From assembly GCA_031257075.1 (NCBI GenBank), contig JAIRPM010000107.1:1-22432 (forward strand): DNA of 22,432 nt, written 5' to 3'. The notes under the pieces are model-generated. The model did no database searches. It was not told the origin of the DNA and worked only from the letters and a program-made list of their open reading frames with translations. The DNA comes from Spirochaetaceae bacterium (GTDB lineage: Bacteria; Spirochaetota; Spirochaetia; Treponematales; Breznakiellaceae). Below, piece by piece: positions 1-7,088 of this stretch. A program made the position numbers and the translations under genes. Numbering within the stretch: the stretch's first letter is position 1; each line of letters starts with the position of its first letter.

Positions 1-116
1 TTCCCCCGCTCTTTTGCGGAATGTATATAATCTCCGGCGGGATTCCCCCGCCTGTATATGTCTGGGCGTGACTGTGCCTTGCCCTCCGCCGCATGAGCAG
101 AGTAGCGAATTCAATA

Positions 117-187
<71 letters not shown>

Positions 188-294
188 CAGATTTGGTCAA
201 AACTTTAGCGTTTTTTTGTATGTAAGGTATGTAGGTTGTATAGCCGCTCAGGTACTCTACTTTCTTCATAACGGAAATAGGCTATAGGAGGCGG

Positions 295-457
295 GTGTTT
301 TGTGCAAGAGGGGGGTAATAGTGGGTAGTGGGTAGTGGGTAGTGGGTAGTGGACAGTTTCCGTTCAGGTAGAAATACAAGTACTAACGGAGATAACTTCG
401 TTAGTACTGATTTACCGGACAAAACACTACTCACTACCCACTACTCACCACCCACTA
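295..457. repeat. G-rich/C-rich imperfect inverted-repeat element
   Basis: The left arm has GTGGGTA repeated about 4.6 times (321-352), preceded by six G at 310-315. The right arm (about 425-457) is the C-rich near-complement made of CACTAC/CCCACT units. Between them is a perfect 10-bp hairpin, AGTACTAACG (379-388) with CGTTAGTACT (399-408), extendable by three pairs including one G-U. A separate perfect 9-bp pair, GTGTTTTGT (295-303) with ACAAAACAC (419-427), interleaves with the G/C-rich arms, so both pairings cannot form together simply. GGG runs at 323, 330, 337 and 344 with four-base spacers meet the usual G-quadruplex pattern. Function unknown. Confidence 0.8.
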
Positions 458-557
458 CAGGGGACCTGTCTAGAGGCGGCTAGGACTTTTGCCTAAAATA
501 AGGTATCTGGGCCATAAACCACGGCGGCTTTTGAGCGCTGGTTTACGGTTTCGGGCT

Positions 558-587
558 TTGACGGTACGAAGCCGCATTTTTTATTAT
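558..587 (+). promoter_or_regulatory. Putative sigma-70-type promoter of the PilZ gene
   Basis: TTGACG (558-563), an 18-base spacer, then TATTAT (582-587). The same -10 hexamer and spacing occur in the stronger promoter at 18933-18962. The expected start near 594 overlaps the AAAGGA (589-594) that would serve as ribosome site for the TTG at 604, so either the start site or the start codon could be slightly different. Confidence 0.45.
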
Positions 588-603
588 TAAAGGATAAAAT
601 CTT

Positions 604-1782
604 TTGCGAAAATGCTGTTCTATCAACGGACGCATTTTTACAAAAACATTCACATATATGACAACGATTATGCTGGGGCTTGTCGCGGCAGCCGCGATAG
701 GGCTGGGAATTTTCTCATATTGGGAACATTTGGTTATTACGCAGCACACACAGCAATCAAAATCTAAAACAGCTTTTTCATGGATAGATTTTTTCGCAAA
801 GGGGAAAGATTCCGGCTTTAGCAATATGGAAATAAAACTTCTCTATGAACTTGCAAAAAAATCAAACATAGAACATCCGGCAGCGCTTTTTTGGTCTCAT
901 CCGCAAATGGATGCCTGTATCAAGTTTATCGTAAAGAGGTACCGCGCCGCAGGAACTTTCAATATGGAAGAAAACAAGCAGTTTTTGGATAAACTATTTG
1001 AATTCCGCAAAAAAATGGAAATGGAAAAACCAAAATGGCGGCATGGGATAACGAAAACCGAAGAGATGAATGAAATGCAAAGAATACAAATAGTAGCCGG
1101 CGGACATGGTACATTTATATCAAAACTGATAAAGAATACGTCAAAAGAAATGGTTGTTGAACGTCCCGACAGTTCTTCGCTGCCGGTACAGTTTAAATGG
1201 AAAGGCAAACGCATACAGGTCTATTTTTGGCGCAAAGATGACGCGGCTTACTGTTTTGAAACGGTCGTAATGGATGAAATGTTTTCCAGCGGCGACATAC
1301 CGGTACTTGCGTTGGCTCACACTGAAAAATTAGAACGCACCCAGAACAGGACTAATATCAGAGCAAAAACTAACAAACCGGCGCGCCTCTTTATTATCGG
1401 AAACGAAGAAAACGAAAATGCTCAGAACAGCAAAAGCATAAATTGCAGTATGAAAGACATCTCGGATACCGGCTGTTCGGTGCTGGTTGGAGGAGAAGCA
1501 AAAAATTATTTCCGGCTTATACTGCAATTTTTTATTGACAGAGTACCTATCAGTCTTGTCGGCGTTGTAAGTTCAATTGACTACAACCCGGAAAATGACA
1601 CTTCGCTATTGCACATAGCAGCCGATGTTATGCCTCTGGAAATGCGGAATATTGTCCGGTGTGTGATGTTTGGCATCATTGATGACGGCCTTGAAACTGT
1701 CCCGCTGGAAGATACCCCGAACGGTAAACCGGAGAACGCTCAGGACAGCGGAGACAATGACGCGCTTGCCGGAACACATTGA
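604..1782 (+). CDS. Membrane-anchored PilZ-domain protein
   Basis: Predicted cyclic-di-GMP receptor of 392 residues. A single hydrophobic segment at about residues 19-40 would anchor it in the inner membrane, followed by a charged helical region (about 70-140) and a C-terminal PilZ domain. The PilZ signature is visible: RTNIR (249-253) fits RxxxR and DISDTG (285-290) fits the D/NxSxxG element, so ligand binding is likely intact. The stretch at about 155-245 may be the YcgR-like N-terminal partner domain of PilZ, but I cannot prove this. The start is TTG with AAAGGA nine bases upstream; ATG at 658 is an alternative that would leave a shorter N-terminus before the membrane segment. The stop lies about 50 bases before the likely yidD start, suggesting co-transcription with yidD-yidC. 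The specific output (motility, surface adhesion) cannot be read from the sequence. Confidence 0.82.
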   Translation: MRKCCSINGRIFTKTFTYMTTIMLGLVAAAAIGLGIFSYWEHLVITQHTQQSKSKTAFSWIDFFAKGKDSGFSNMEIKLLYELAKKSNIEHPAALFWSHPQMDACIKFIVKRYRAAGTFNMEENKQFLDKLFEFRKKMEMEKPKWRHGITKTEEMNEMQRIQIVAGGHGTFISKLIKNTSKEMVVERPDSSSLPVQFKWKGKRIQVYFWRKDDAAYCFETVVMDEMFSSGDIPVLALAHTEKLERTQNRTNIRAKTNKPARLFIIGNEENENAQNSKSINCSMKDISDTGCSVLVGGEAKNYFRLILQFFIDRVPISLVGVVSSIDYNPENDTSLLHIAADVMPLEMRNIVRCVMFGIIDDGLETVPLEDTPNGKPENAQDSGDNDALAGTH

Positions 1783-1835
1783 TTTCTGAATGCCCTCTTG
1801 TCCAAAATCCCGCCAGAATCTACACTTGTTACATA

Positions 1836-2081
1836 ATGAAAATGGCTCTGTGCCTCATCCCAAAAGTTACCGCGCTTATGATGATACGTTTTTATCAATT
1901 GGCTATATCCCCTCACCTACGGCCTTCTTGCCGCTTTTATCCCAGTTGCTCTTCGTATGCGTATCAGGCGGTTTCGGTGCATGGATTTTTGCGGGGCGTG
2001 TATCTTGCGTTCCGGCGGTTGCTGCGCTGCCACCCTTTTTGTGCCGGCGGCTTTGACCCTGTACCCCAAAAGGAATCGTAA
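1836..2081 (+). CDS. yidD: Membrane protein insertion efficiency factor YidD
   Basis: Small inner-membrane-associated protein of 81 residues that assists YidC-dependent insertion. The family hallmarks are present: RFYQLAISPHLRPSC, then FYPSCSSYAYQA, then LLRCHPFCAGGFDPVP, with the conserved Cys, RCHP and DPVP elements. The ATG at 1836 was chosen because it gives the usual family length and a hydrophobic N-terminus before RFYQ. A longer form from a TTG at 1779, overlapping the PilZ stop, would add 19 residues not typical of the family. No strong ribosome site precedes 1836, so translation may depend on coupling. The stop overlaps the yidC start by one base (TAATG), the standard yidD-yidC arrangement. 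rnpA and rpmH, often just upstream, are not in this window. Confidence 0.9.
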   Translation: MKMALCLIPKVTALMMIRFYQLAISPHLRPSCRFYPSCSSYAYQAVSVHGFLRGVYLAFRRLLRCHPFCAGGFDPVPQKES

Positions 2082-3907
2082 TGGAAAAAAACACCATTTT
2101 GGCTATCGTTCTTTCAATCGTAGTGTTGATAGGTTTTTATTTTGTGCAGTTTACATTCTTCCCGCCCCGGCAAACCGCTGTTGCCGGACAAACGGCTGGA
2201 CAGACTGCCACGCAAACTGCGGCACAACCGGGCAGCACCCCCGGCGGAGAAATTACGGCCACAGCGCTCGATACGCCGGCCGCCGCCGACACGGCAGATG
2301 CCCTTGCGGGATTTCCTATAGCGGAAGAAATCTATACTGTTGAAACGCCGCTCGCCACCATCCGGCTTTCCAACCGGGGCGGTGAATTGACTTCATTCAA
2401 ACTAAAAGAACATTCGGCGGGAGAAACCGGTTTGGAGATGATACTTACGGGCAGCGCTCCGGCGCGCGCGTTAAGCATTGCCTTTGGCGGCAAAGAAGCC
2501 GCGCCGGTAAGCGCGTACTTCGCCGTCCAGCGCGTGTCGGATACCGTAATCGAGTTTTACCGTGATTTTGAGTATACAGGCGGCGGAACAGATGCCGCAC
2601 CGCAAATTTTCCGGCTCACCAAACGCTATACCTTTTACCCTAATGAATATATGTTCCAACTGGATATTACCATAGATGGCACGGCTTCCGGCATTCAACC
2701 CGAATTTAACGGGCGCGCCTATACGCTTTCCTTTGGCCCGCAGATAGGCCCGGAATTTGAAACACTGGATGAACGGAGTGAATACCGCCACTATGTCGCA
2801 TATATTAACGGCAAACAAAAGACCCAAAAGGTGAATGACAATACCGATGCGCGTATTACATCGCATGTTTCGTGGGCGGCTATTGCCGGAAAGTACTTCG
2901 CGTTTTTTGTGCTGCCGGACGAGACCGCTTATGAATTGATTTTTAGCCAGCGTCCGCATGAGAGCGGCCTTTCCAGCGCTTCCCGCCTCTTTATCGAACA
3001 TCCGCCGCTCAAAGCTACGCGTACAACCGACAGTTTCAAATTCTATCTAGGCCCGAAAACACAGAAAGCGCTTGCCCGTTATGACAACGCGGACAATGCA
3101 TGGGGAATGCGGGATATCCGTATGGAAAGCATAGCGAATGCAAGCGGTTTTTGGGGCGCATTCGGCTGGCTGGAAACCGGCCTAAAATGGATGCTGTCGT
3201 TGTTTTACAAACTTGTCCCAAACTATGGTATTGCCATAATTCTGGTAACATTGTTTGTTAAACTGATTCTTTTTCCGCTTACAAAAAAATCATCAGAAGG
3301 CACCCTGCGTATGCAGGCGCTTGCCCCCAAAATGAAAGAAATACAGGACAAGTATAAAGACAACCCGCAAAAACTGAATGCTGAATTAGCCGCTTTCTAC
3401 AAACGGGAAAAATACAACCCTATGTCCGGCTGTCTTCCACTTCTCATCCAGTTTCCTATTTTTATAGCGATGTATAATCTTTTTAATAATCACTTTGACC
3501 TGCGCAACGCGCTTTTTATTCCGGGATGGATAGACGACTTGTCCCGTCCCGAATCGATTTTACATTTTGACTGGAAAATGCCTTTCCTTGGCTGGAGTGA
3601 TATACGCCTTTTGCCTTTCATCTATGTCGGCTCCCAACTGATATATTCAAAAGTAACGCAAACGCCGGATACGGCTATGAATCAGCAGATGAAAATAATG
3701 ATGTATGCTATGCCTATTATGTTCTTTTTCATTCTGTACAATGTACCATCAGGGCTTTTGGTGTACTGGATAGCAAGCAATATACTTGCTATGGTGCAGC
3801 AACTTGCTATCAACAAATACTTAAAAGGCAAACGCGCCGAAATGGGTATAGGCGCTGCCGCGCCGCCGCAAAAAGTAACGCCGCCAAGAAGACGGCGGCG
3901 GAGATAA
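2081..3907 (+). CDS. yidC: Membrane protein insertase YidC
   Basis: 608-residue Oxa1/YidC-family insertase that places and folds inner-membrane proteins, alone or with SecYEG. Architecture is that of Gram-negative YidC: an N-terminal membrane segment (about 5-27), a Thr/Ala/Gln-rich linker, a large periplasmic beta-sandwich domain (about 75-345), then the conserved five-helix core. Core motifs include FPLTKK (399 onward), the cytoplasmic hairpin with MQALAPKMKEIQDKYKD, and NPMSGCLPLLIQFPIF. The residue aligning with the catalytic-groove arginine of E. coli YidC (R366) is Lys394 in LFVKLILFPL, keeping the positive charge. The protein ends in PPRRRRRR, a basic tail suited to ribosome contact. 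It starts in the yidD stop codon and is followed by a 102-base gap before khpB. Confidence 0.97.
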   Translation: MEKNTILAIVLSIVVLIGFYFVQFTFFPPRQTAVAGQTAGQTATQTAAQPGSTPGGEITATALDTPAAADTADALAGFPIAEEIYTVETPLATIRLSNRGGELTSFKLKEHSAGETGLEMILTGSAPARALSIAFGGKEAAPVSAYFAVQRVSDTVIEFYRDFEYTGGGTDAAPQIFRLTKRYTFYPNEYMFQLDITIDGTASGIQPEFNGRAYTLSFGPQIGPEFETLDERSEYRHYVAYINGKQKTQKVNDNTDARITSHVSWAAIAGKYFAFFVLPDETAYELIFSQRPHESGLSSASRLFIEHPPLKATRTTDSFKFYLGPKTQKALARYDNADNAWGMRDIRMESIANASGFWGAFGWLETGLKWMLSLFYKLVPNYGIAIILVTLFVKLILFPLTKKSSEGTLRMQALAPKMKEIQDKYKDNPQKLNAELAAFYKREKYNPMSGCLPLLIQFPIFIAMYNLFNNHFDLRNALFIPGWIDDLSRPESILHFDWKMPFLGWSDIRLLPFIYVGSQLIYSKVTQTPDTAMNQQMKIMMYAMPIMFFFILYNVPSGLLVYWIASNILAMVQQLAINKYLKGKRAEMGIGAAAPPQKVTPPRRRRRR

Positions 3908-3950
3908 GGGGCTGGGGTAGTAAATCAAGGCAAATTGCGGTGCTAACAAC

Positions 3951-4004
3951 TATAATTGGCACTCTTTGCTGCCCCCCCAACTAATGAAATCTTAATTTAG
4001 GAGG
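3951..4004 (+). promoter_or_regulatory. Candidate -10 element and ribosome site for khpB
   Basis: A perfect TATAAT at 3951-3956 lies 53 bases before the khpB start, and AGGAGG at 3999-4004 is five bases before the ATG, the strongest ribosome site in the plus-strand run. No good -35 hexamer stands 16-18 bases before the TATAAT (AGGCAA is there), so the promoter call is weak while the ribosome site is firm. It could give khpB-rtcB transcription independent of yidC. Confidence 0.45.
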
Positions 4005-4009
4005 CTGTT

Positions 4010-4777
4010 ATGACATATGAATTTGACGGTCATACAGAAAAAGAGGCCGTAGATAAGGCTATTAAAGAATTGGGACTGGAACAAGATTGTTTCGATGTTG
4101 AAATCCTTGAGTCTCAGAAAGGAGGGCTGTTTAGAAAAGGCTATGTAAAAATCCGTATTCACATTGATGACGGCGGTATAGACCCGGTCAATGGAGAAGC
4201 CAAACAGCGGCACGGAGGACGGCAGACGGGCGGCAGACGCAATTACCGTGACAGCAGCCGGTCAGAATTGACGTATCAAAAGCCCAGCGCCCCGCTGCCG
4301 CCGGAGAACGAATTTGAAGAAGATTTGCTCGCCTTTATCACGCAGACGGTACACTTAATGGGGCATACGGACGCGTCTTCGGCAATTTTGTACCGTGAGA
4401 GCCGCAAACTGGTAGCCGGCATTGAAGCATCCGACACTCCTGTTCTGATAGGCCGCAAAGGTCATACGCTTGACTCATTGCAACTTATCGTAAACAACTA
4501 CGCCGCAAAACAAGGCCGGCCAAACCTGCGCATCATTCTTGATTGTCAAGGCTACCGCCTGCGCCGCGAGGATTCGCTTGTTCGTATGGCCCTTAGAGCG
4601 GCCGACAGAGTGCGCCGCACCCGCCAGTCTTTGTTGCTGGAACCTATGAATCCTTTTGACCGGCGTATCATACATACCGCAATAGGCGATATGGACGATG
4701 TTGGTACGGAAAGCGAAGGTAACGGCGCTATCAAGCAGGTGCGTGTGTTTTTTCGCGGCGGTGGGAAGCGGCGCTAG
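4010..4777 (+). CDS. khpB: RNA-binding protein KhpB/Jag (Jag_N-KH-R3H)
   Basis: 255-residue cytoplasmic RNA-binding protein of the Jag/EloR/KhpB family, commonly next to yidC and linked in other bacteria to cell elongation and division. The N-terminal Jag_N domain spans residues 1-52, with the conserved KGGLFRKGYVKI stretch. A basic, glycine- and arginine-rich linker (about 62-90) follows, then a KH domain (about 103-178) with the GxxG loop IGRKGHT at 147-153, then an R3H domain (about 180-250) with RRIIH at 218-222 matching the RxxxH signature. All three domains look complete. The start is supported by AGGAGG five bases upstream. rtcB follows after 22 bases, so the two are probably co-transcribed. 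Confidence 0.95.
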   Translation: MTYEFDGHTEKEAVDKAIKELGLEQDCFDVEILESQKGGLFRKGYVKIRIHIDDGGIDPVNGEAKQRHGGRQTGGRRNYRDSSRSELTYQKPSAPLPPENEFEEDLLAFITQTVHLMGHTDASSAILYRESRKLVAGIEASDTPVLIGRKGHTLDSLQLIVNNYAAKQGRPNLRIILDCQGYRLRREDSLVRMALRAADRVRRTRQSLLLEPMNPFDRRIIHTAIGDMDDVGTESEGNGAIKQVRVFFRGGGKRR

Positions 4778-4799
4778 AAGGCGGTAGGCGCTAATACCT

Positions 4800-6023
4800 A
4801 TGCTCGAAATAATCGGCACCTGCAACAGCGCAAAAGTTTGGACAGACTCCCTTGATGAAAAATCAAGGGAACAAATTGAAACACTCTGCAACCAGCCTTT
4901 TACAGAAGGCAGCGTCATACGGCTTATGCCTGATGTACATGCCGGTGCCGGTTGTACTATTGGTACAACGATGACCATCCATGACAAAATTGTACCAAAC
5001 CTTGTCGGCGTTGATATTGGCTGTGGTATGGAAACGCTTGTTTTGTATGCGGGCAGCGCCAGGGCGGGCAATTTTAATCCGGCGGAACTCGATAGCATTG
5101 TGCGCCGTGAAATTCCCTGCGGCCGCAGTATTCGAAAAACCGTTCACCCGTTTGCGGCGGATATTCCATTTGACGCTATTCGCTGCCCCCATATAAATCT
5201 AAACCGGGCAAGGCTCAGTGTCGGGACGCTTGGCGGCGGCAACCACTTCATTGAAGCGGACCGCGATGAAGATGGTAATTTGTACCTTGTAATACATTCG
5301 GGGAGCCGCCATTTAGGACAGGAAATAGCCAATTACTATCAAGCGGAATCATGGAAACAATTGAATAACAAACGCGAAAGCGATATTGCCGCGCTTATTC
5401 AGCAGTTGAAGGCCGAAGGCCGGCATGCCGAAATCGAGAATGCCGTTGAAACGCTGAAGAATCAGATTGTTATTGATACGCCCAAAAGCCTTGCCTATGC
5501 GCAGGGCGAATTGTTTGATGATTATATCAACGATATGAAAATTACGCAGTTTTTTGCGGCGCGCAACCGTAAAGCAATGATGGAAACAATATGCGCCGGA
5601 TTGAATATTACCAAAAATGATATACTCGAATCGTTTACAACGGTACACAATTATATTGATACAGATACAATGATTTTGCGCAAGGGCGCTGTATCCGCAA
5701 AATCCGGTGAAAAACTGCTTATTCCAATAAATATGCGCGATGGCAGTCTTGTTTGTGAAGGGCTGGGTAACGCAGATTGGAATTTTTCCGCCCCGCACGG
5801 TGCGGGACGCCTTATGAGCCGGGCAAAAGCTTTTGCCACGCTTTCTGTCGATGAATTCAAAAAATCAATGGAAGGCATTTATTCAACAACAGTAAACAAA
5901 CATACGCTCGATGAAAGCCCGGCAGCCTACAAGCCTATGAATGATATTATCCGCAATATTACTCCCACCGCAAAAATTATTGCGGCAGTCAAACCGCTGT
6001 ACAATTTCAAAGCAACTGAATAG
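4800..6023 (+). CDS. rtcB: RNA-splicing ligase RtcB
   Basis: 407-residue GTP- and Mn2+-dependent ligase that joins 2',3'-cyclic-phosphate (or 3'-phosphate) ends to 5'-OH RNA ends, used in RNA repair. The length is almost that of E. coli RtcB (408). Metal and nucleotide residues are visible: MPDVHAGAGCTIG (43-55), GVDIGCGM (70-77) with Asp72 and Cys75, GGGNHFIE (145-152) with His149, HSGSRHLG (166-173), VHNYI around His283, and APHGAGR (331-337) with the guanylylated His333. Nothing is missing, so it should be active. No archease or rtcA/rtcR partner is present here. It follows khpB by 22 bases with only a weak ribosome site. A hairpin region just after its stop separates it from a convergent gene. 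Confidence 0.95.
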   Translation: MLEIIGTCNSAKVWTDSLDEKSREQIETLCNQPFTEGSVIRLMPDVHAGAGCTIGTTMTIHDKIVPNLVGVDIGCGMETLVLYAGSARAGNFNPAELDSIVRREIPCGRSIRKTVHPFAADIPFDAIRCPHINLNRARLSVGTLGGGNHFIEADRDEDGNLYLVIHSGSRHLGQEIANYYQAESWKQLNNKRESDIAALIQQLKAEGRHAEIENAVETLKNQIVIDTPKSLAYAQGELFDDYINDMKITQFFAARNRKAMMETICAGLNITKNDILESFTTVHNYIDTDTMILRKGAVSAKSGEKLLIPINMRDGSLVCEGLGNADWNFSAPHGAGRLMSRAKAFATLSVDEFKKSMEGIYSTTVNKHTLDESPAAYKPMNDIIRNITPTAKIIAAVKPLYNFKATE

Positions 6024-6027
6024 AAAT

Positions 6028-6073
6028 CCAGACTATTGGAAAGCGGTCGTTCCGCTATTTGAGAAAAGTCTGG
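6028..6073. terminator. Nested hairpin between convergent genes
   Basis: Outer stem CCAGACT (6028-6034) with AGTCTGG (6067-6073), and inner stem AGCGG (6042-6046) with CCGCT (6052-6056). The pair lies exactly between the stop codons of rtcB and the convergent gene at 6074-6598. It lacks a clean T-run on either side, so it may only partly terminate or may protect the 3' ends of both transcripts. Confidence 0.4.
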
Positions 6074-6598
6074 TTACCATGCCCAGAGGCCGGTGCGGAA
6101 TGTGCGCGGCTCGCTCCATGCGGAAGTCTCGCCTTCAATATCGGTTTCTGCAACGCTCCAATAGAATGTGGTTTCCGGCAAAATCGACAGCCGTTCGCTG
6201 CCAAGCAAAAAACTGTTTGCGGTTACTGTTTCTTCGACAAGCGGCCGCCGAAGGTCGGAACGGGTGGAAATGCGTACCGTATAATATGCCGCGCATGGAT
6301 TCATCATCCATGTAAACAGGATGCCGTCATTGCCCGGCCCATTGTAAAAAAAAACGTTTTCGCGGGGAGCGGAGAGGCGCGGCTGAGGCGCCGGCCCTTC
6401 GAGCAGAGGGGGCGGAATAGATTTCTCGCCCTGTATAACCGCGGTTTCCGCGAGCGCTACGGGGCTTTTACATACCTTCATTTTTTGTTTGAACTGCGCG
6501 TAATCATAAGCCGACTTGAACTGACTGTACGAATATACCGAACCCGCCAGAAAGAGCATAAGGAAAAAAATATCAAAAAAAAGCGTTCTTGCTTTCAT
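6074..6598 (-). CDS. Anchored FN3-like protein of unknown function
   Basis: 174 residues, not recognised as a named family. A hydrophobic N-terminus (about 7-24, no clear lipobox) would act as a signal anchor, exporting the rest to the periplasm or surface. A Pro-rich linker (about 60-80) precedes a region (about 80-170) with the spacing of a fibronectin-type-III or FecR-associated Ig-like fold: FFYNGPGNDGILFTW, YYTVRISTRSDL, then ETTFYWSVAETD and SAWSEPRTFRTG, resembling the conserved Trp/Tyr strand core of such domains. Similar small exported FN3 or LysM/FecR proteins are frequent in treponemes, but I cannot assign a role. It is a lone minus-strand gene, convergent with rtcB and divergent from hsp20, with no strong ribosome site before the ATG. 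Confidence 0.6.
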   Translation of the reverse strand: MKARTLFFDIFFLMLFLAGSVYSYSQFKSAYDYAQFKQKMKVCKSPVALAETAVIQGEKSIPPPLLEGPAPQPRLSAPRENVFFYNGPGNDGILFTWMMNPCAAYYTVRISTRSDLRRPLVEETVTANSFLLGSERLSILPETTFYWSVAETDIEGETSAWSEPRTFRTGLWAW

Positions 6599-6632
6599 AT
6601 CTTAAAGGAACTTCTAAAACTTCAGTTTTTTA

Positions 6633-6671
6633 GAGGCAGTTGCAAAACTCGGTTGATTTTATGACTGCCTC
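6633..6671. repeat. Inverted repeat with 8-bp arms
   Basis: GAGGCAGT (6633-6640) is exactly complementary to ACTGCCTC (6664-6671), and an AT-rich inner pair (AAAA at 6644-6647 with TTTT at 6657-6660) can extend the fold. It lies upstream of the minus-strand FN3-like gene. It could be a regulatory hairpin in its leader or one copy of a dispersed palindrome. Confidence 0.55.
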
Positions 6672-6777
6672 TTATAATATCGGCATTCAAAGATAAGATA
6701 TTGCGGAAACAGGCAGATTCAACAATATAACGGTCAGAAACGGCGCGACAAGACTATTGTTTTATTATAGAAGATAG

Positions 6778-6797
6778 TCCCAACCTTCAGGTTGGGA
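6778..6797 (+). repeat. CTTCAG-loop hairpin resembling an IS200/IS605-type right end
   Basis: TCCCAACCT (6778-6786) and AGGTTGGGA (6789-6797) form a perfect stem around a TTCA loop, followed by AGGGCATAAG. The shape (GC stem closed by a CTTCAG-type loop, then a short G-rich tail) resembles the 3' terminal hairpin of IS200/IS605-family elements, where it is also the end of the TnpB-associated omegaRNA. No transposase or TnpB coding sequence is next to it, so it would be an orphan remnant at most; a plain regulatory hairpin is equally possible. Confidence 0.45.
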
Positions 6798-6806
6798 AGG
6801 GCATAA

Positions 6807-6852
6807 GTGTATCAAAATTGCACTCAAAAATATCATATTGATACACATGTGT
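6807..6852. promoter_or_regulatory. Possible operator: inverted repeat and adjoining palindrome
   Basis: GTGTATCAA (6807-6815) is perfectly complementary to TTGATACAC (6838-6846), with 22 bases between, and the right arm overlaps a perfect palindrome ACACATGTGT (6843-6852). A TTGACA at 6857-6862 with a weak TATGCC 16 bases later follows directly, as would fit a regulated promoter for hsp20. The arms do not match CIRCE. Confidence 0.3.
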
Positions 6853-7009
6853 TATTTTGACACGTTTATTTTTGGATGTATGCCAAAACAGATGCCGATG
6901 GCTCTATAAAAACACTGTAGTTTGCGCATAACCGGTAAAAAATCTGTCATTTTTGGATTAGAGGAATGGCAGCGAAGTTGGCACAGTTTGTGCTACAATA
7001 TAAGTATAA

Positions 7010-7083
7010 GGCGCTTGTGCGCCGCAAAATTTATTACAATGCCGAAAATGGCATGAGGCGCTCGTTGAGCGACTCAATGGAGG
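7010..7083 (+). promoter_or_regulatory. Structured 5' leader and ribosome site of hsp20
   Basis: Three small hairpins precede the start: GGCGC/GCGCC (7010-7023), ATGCC/GGCAT (7039-7054) and CGCTC/GAGCG (7059-7071). The last overlaps an alternative stem TTGAG/CTCAA (7065-7077), so the two are mutually exclusive. GGAGG (7079-7083) follows at once and lies five bases before the ATG. Small heat-shock genes often carry RNA thermometers in this position, but I see no direct pairing that masks the GGAGG, so a thermometer role is only a suggestion. Confidence 0.4.
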
Positions 7084-7088
7084 AAAAA

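Noticed and set aside
2471..3001. 176-codon minus-strand frame inside yidC
   Set aside because: Antisense shadow of a strongly conserved gene with no motif of its own.
4552..5332. Several minus-strand frames across khpB and rtcB
   Set aside because: Shadows of conserved plus-strand genes, with no domain, ribosome site or promoter.
6680..6777. Possible TnpB coding remnant before the CTTCAG-loop hairpin
   Set aside because: Plus-strand frames here contain stops and no RuvC-like or zinc-finger motif.
6818..6825. TTGCACTC resembling half of a CIRCE element before hsp20
   Set aside because: The second half GAGTGCTAA is absent at the required nine-base distance.
6966..7088. 41-residue N-terminal extension of Hsp20
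   Set aside because: GGAGG five bases before ATG 7089 fixes the start; the extension covers the hairpin leader.
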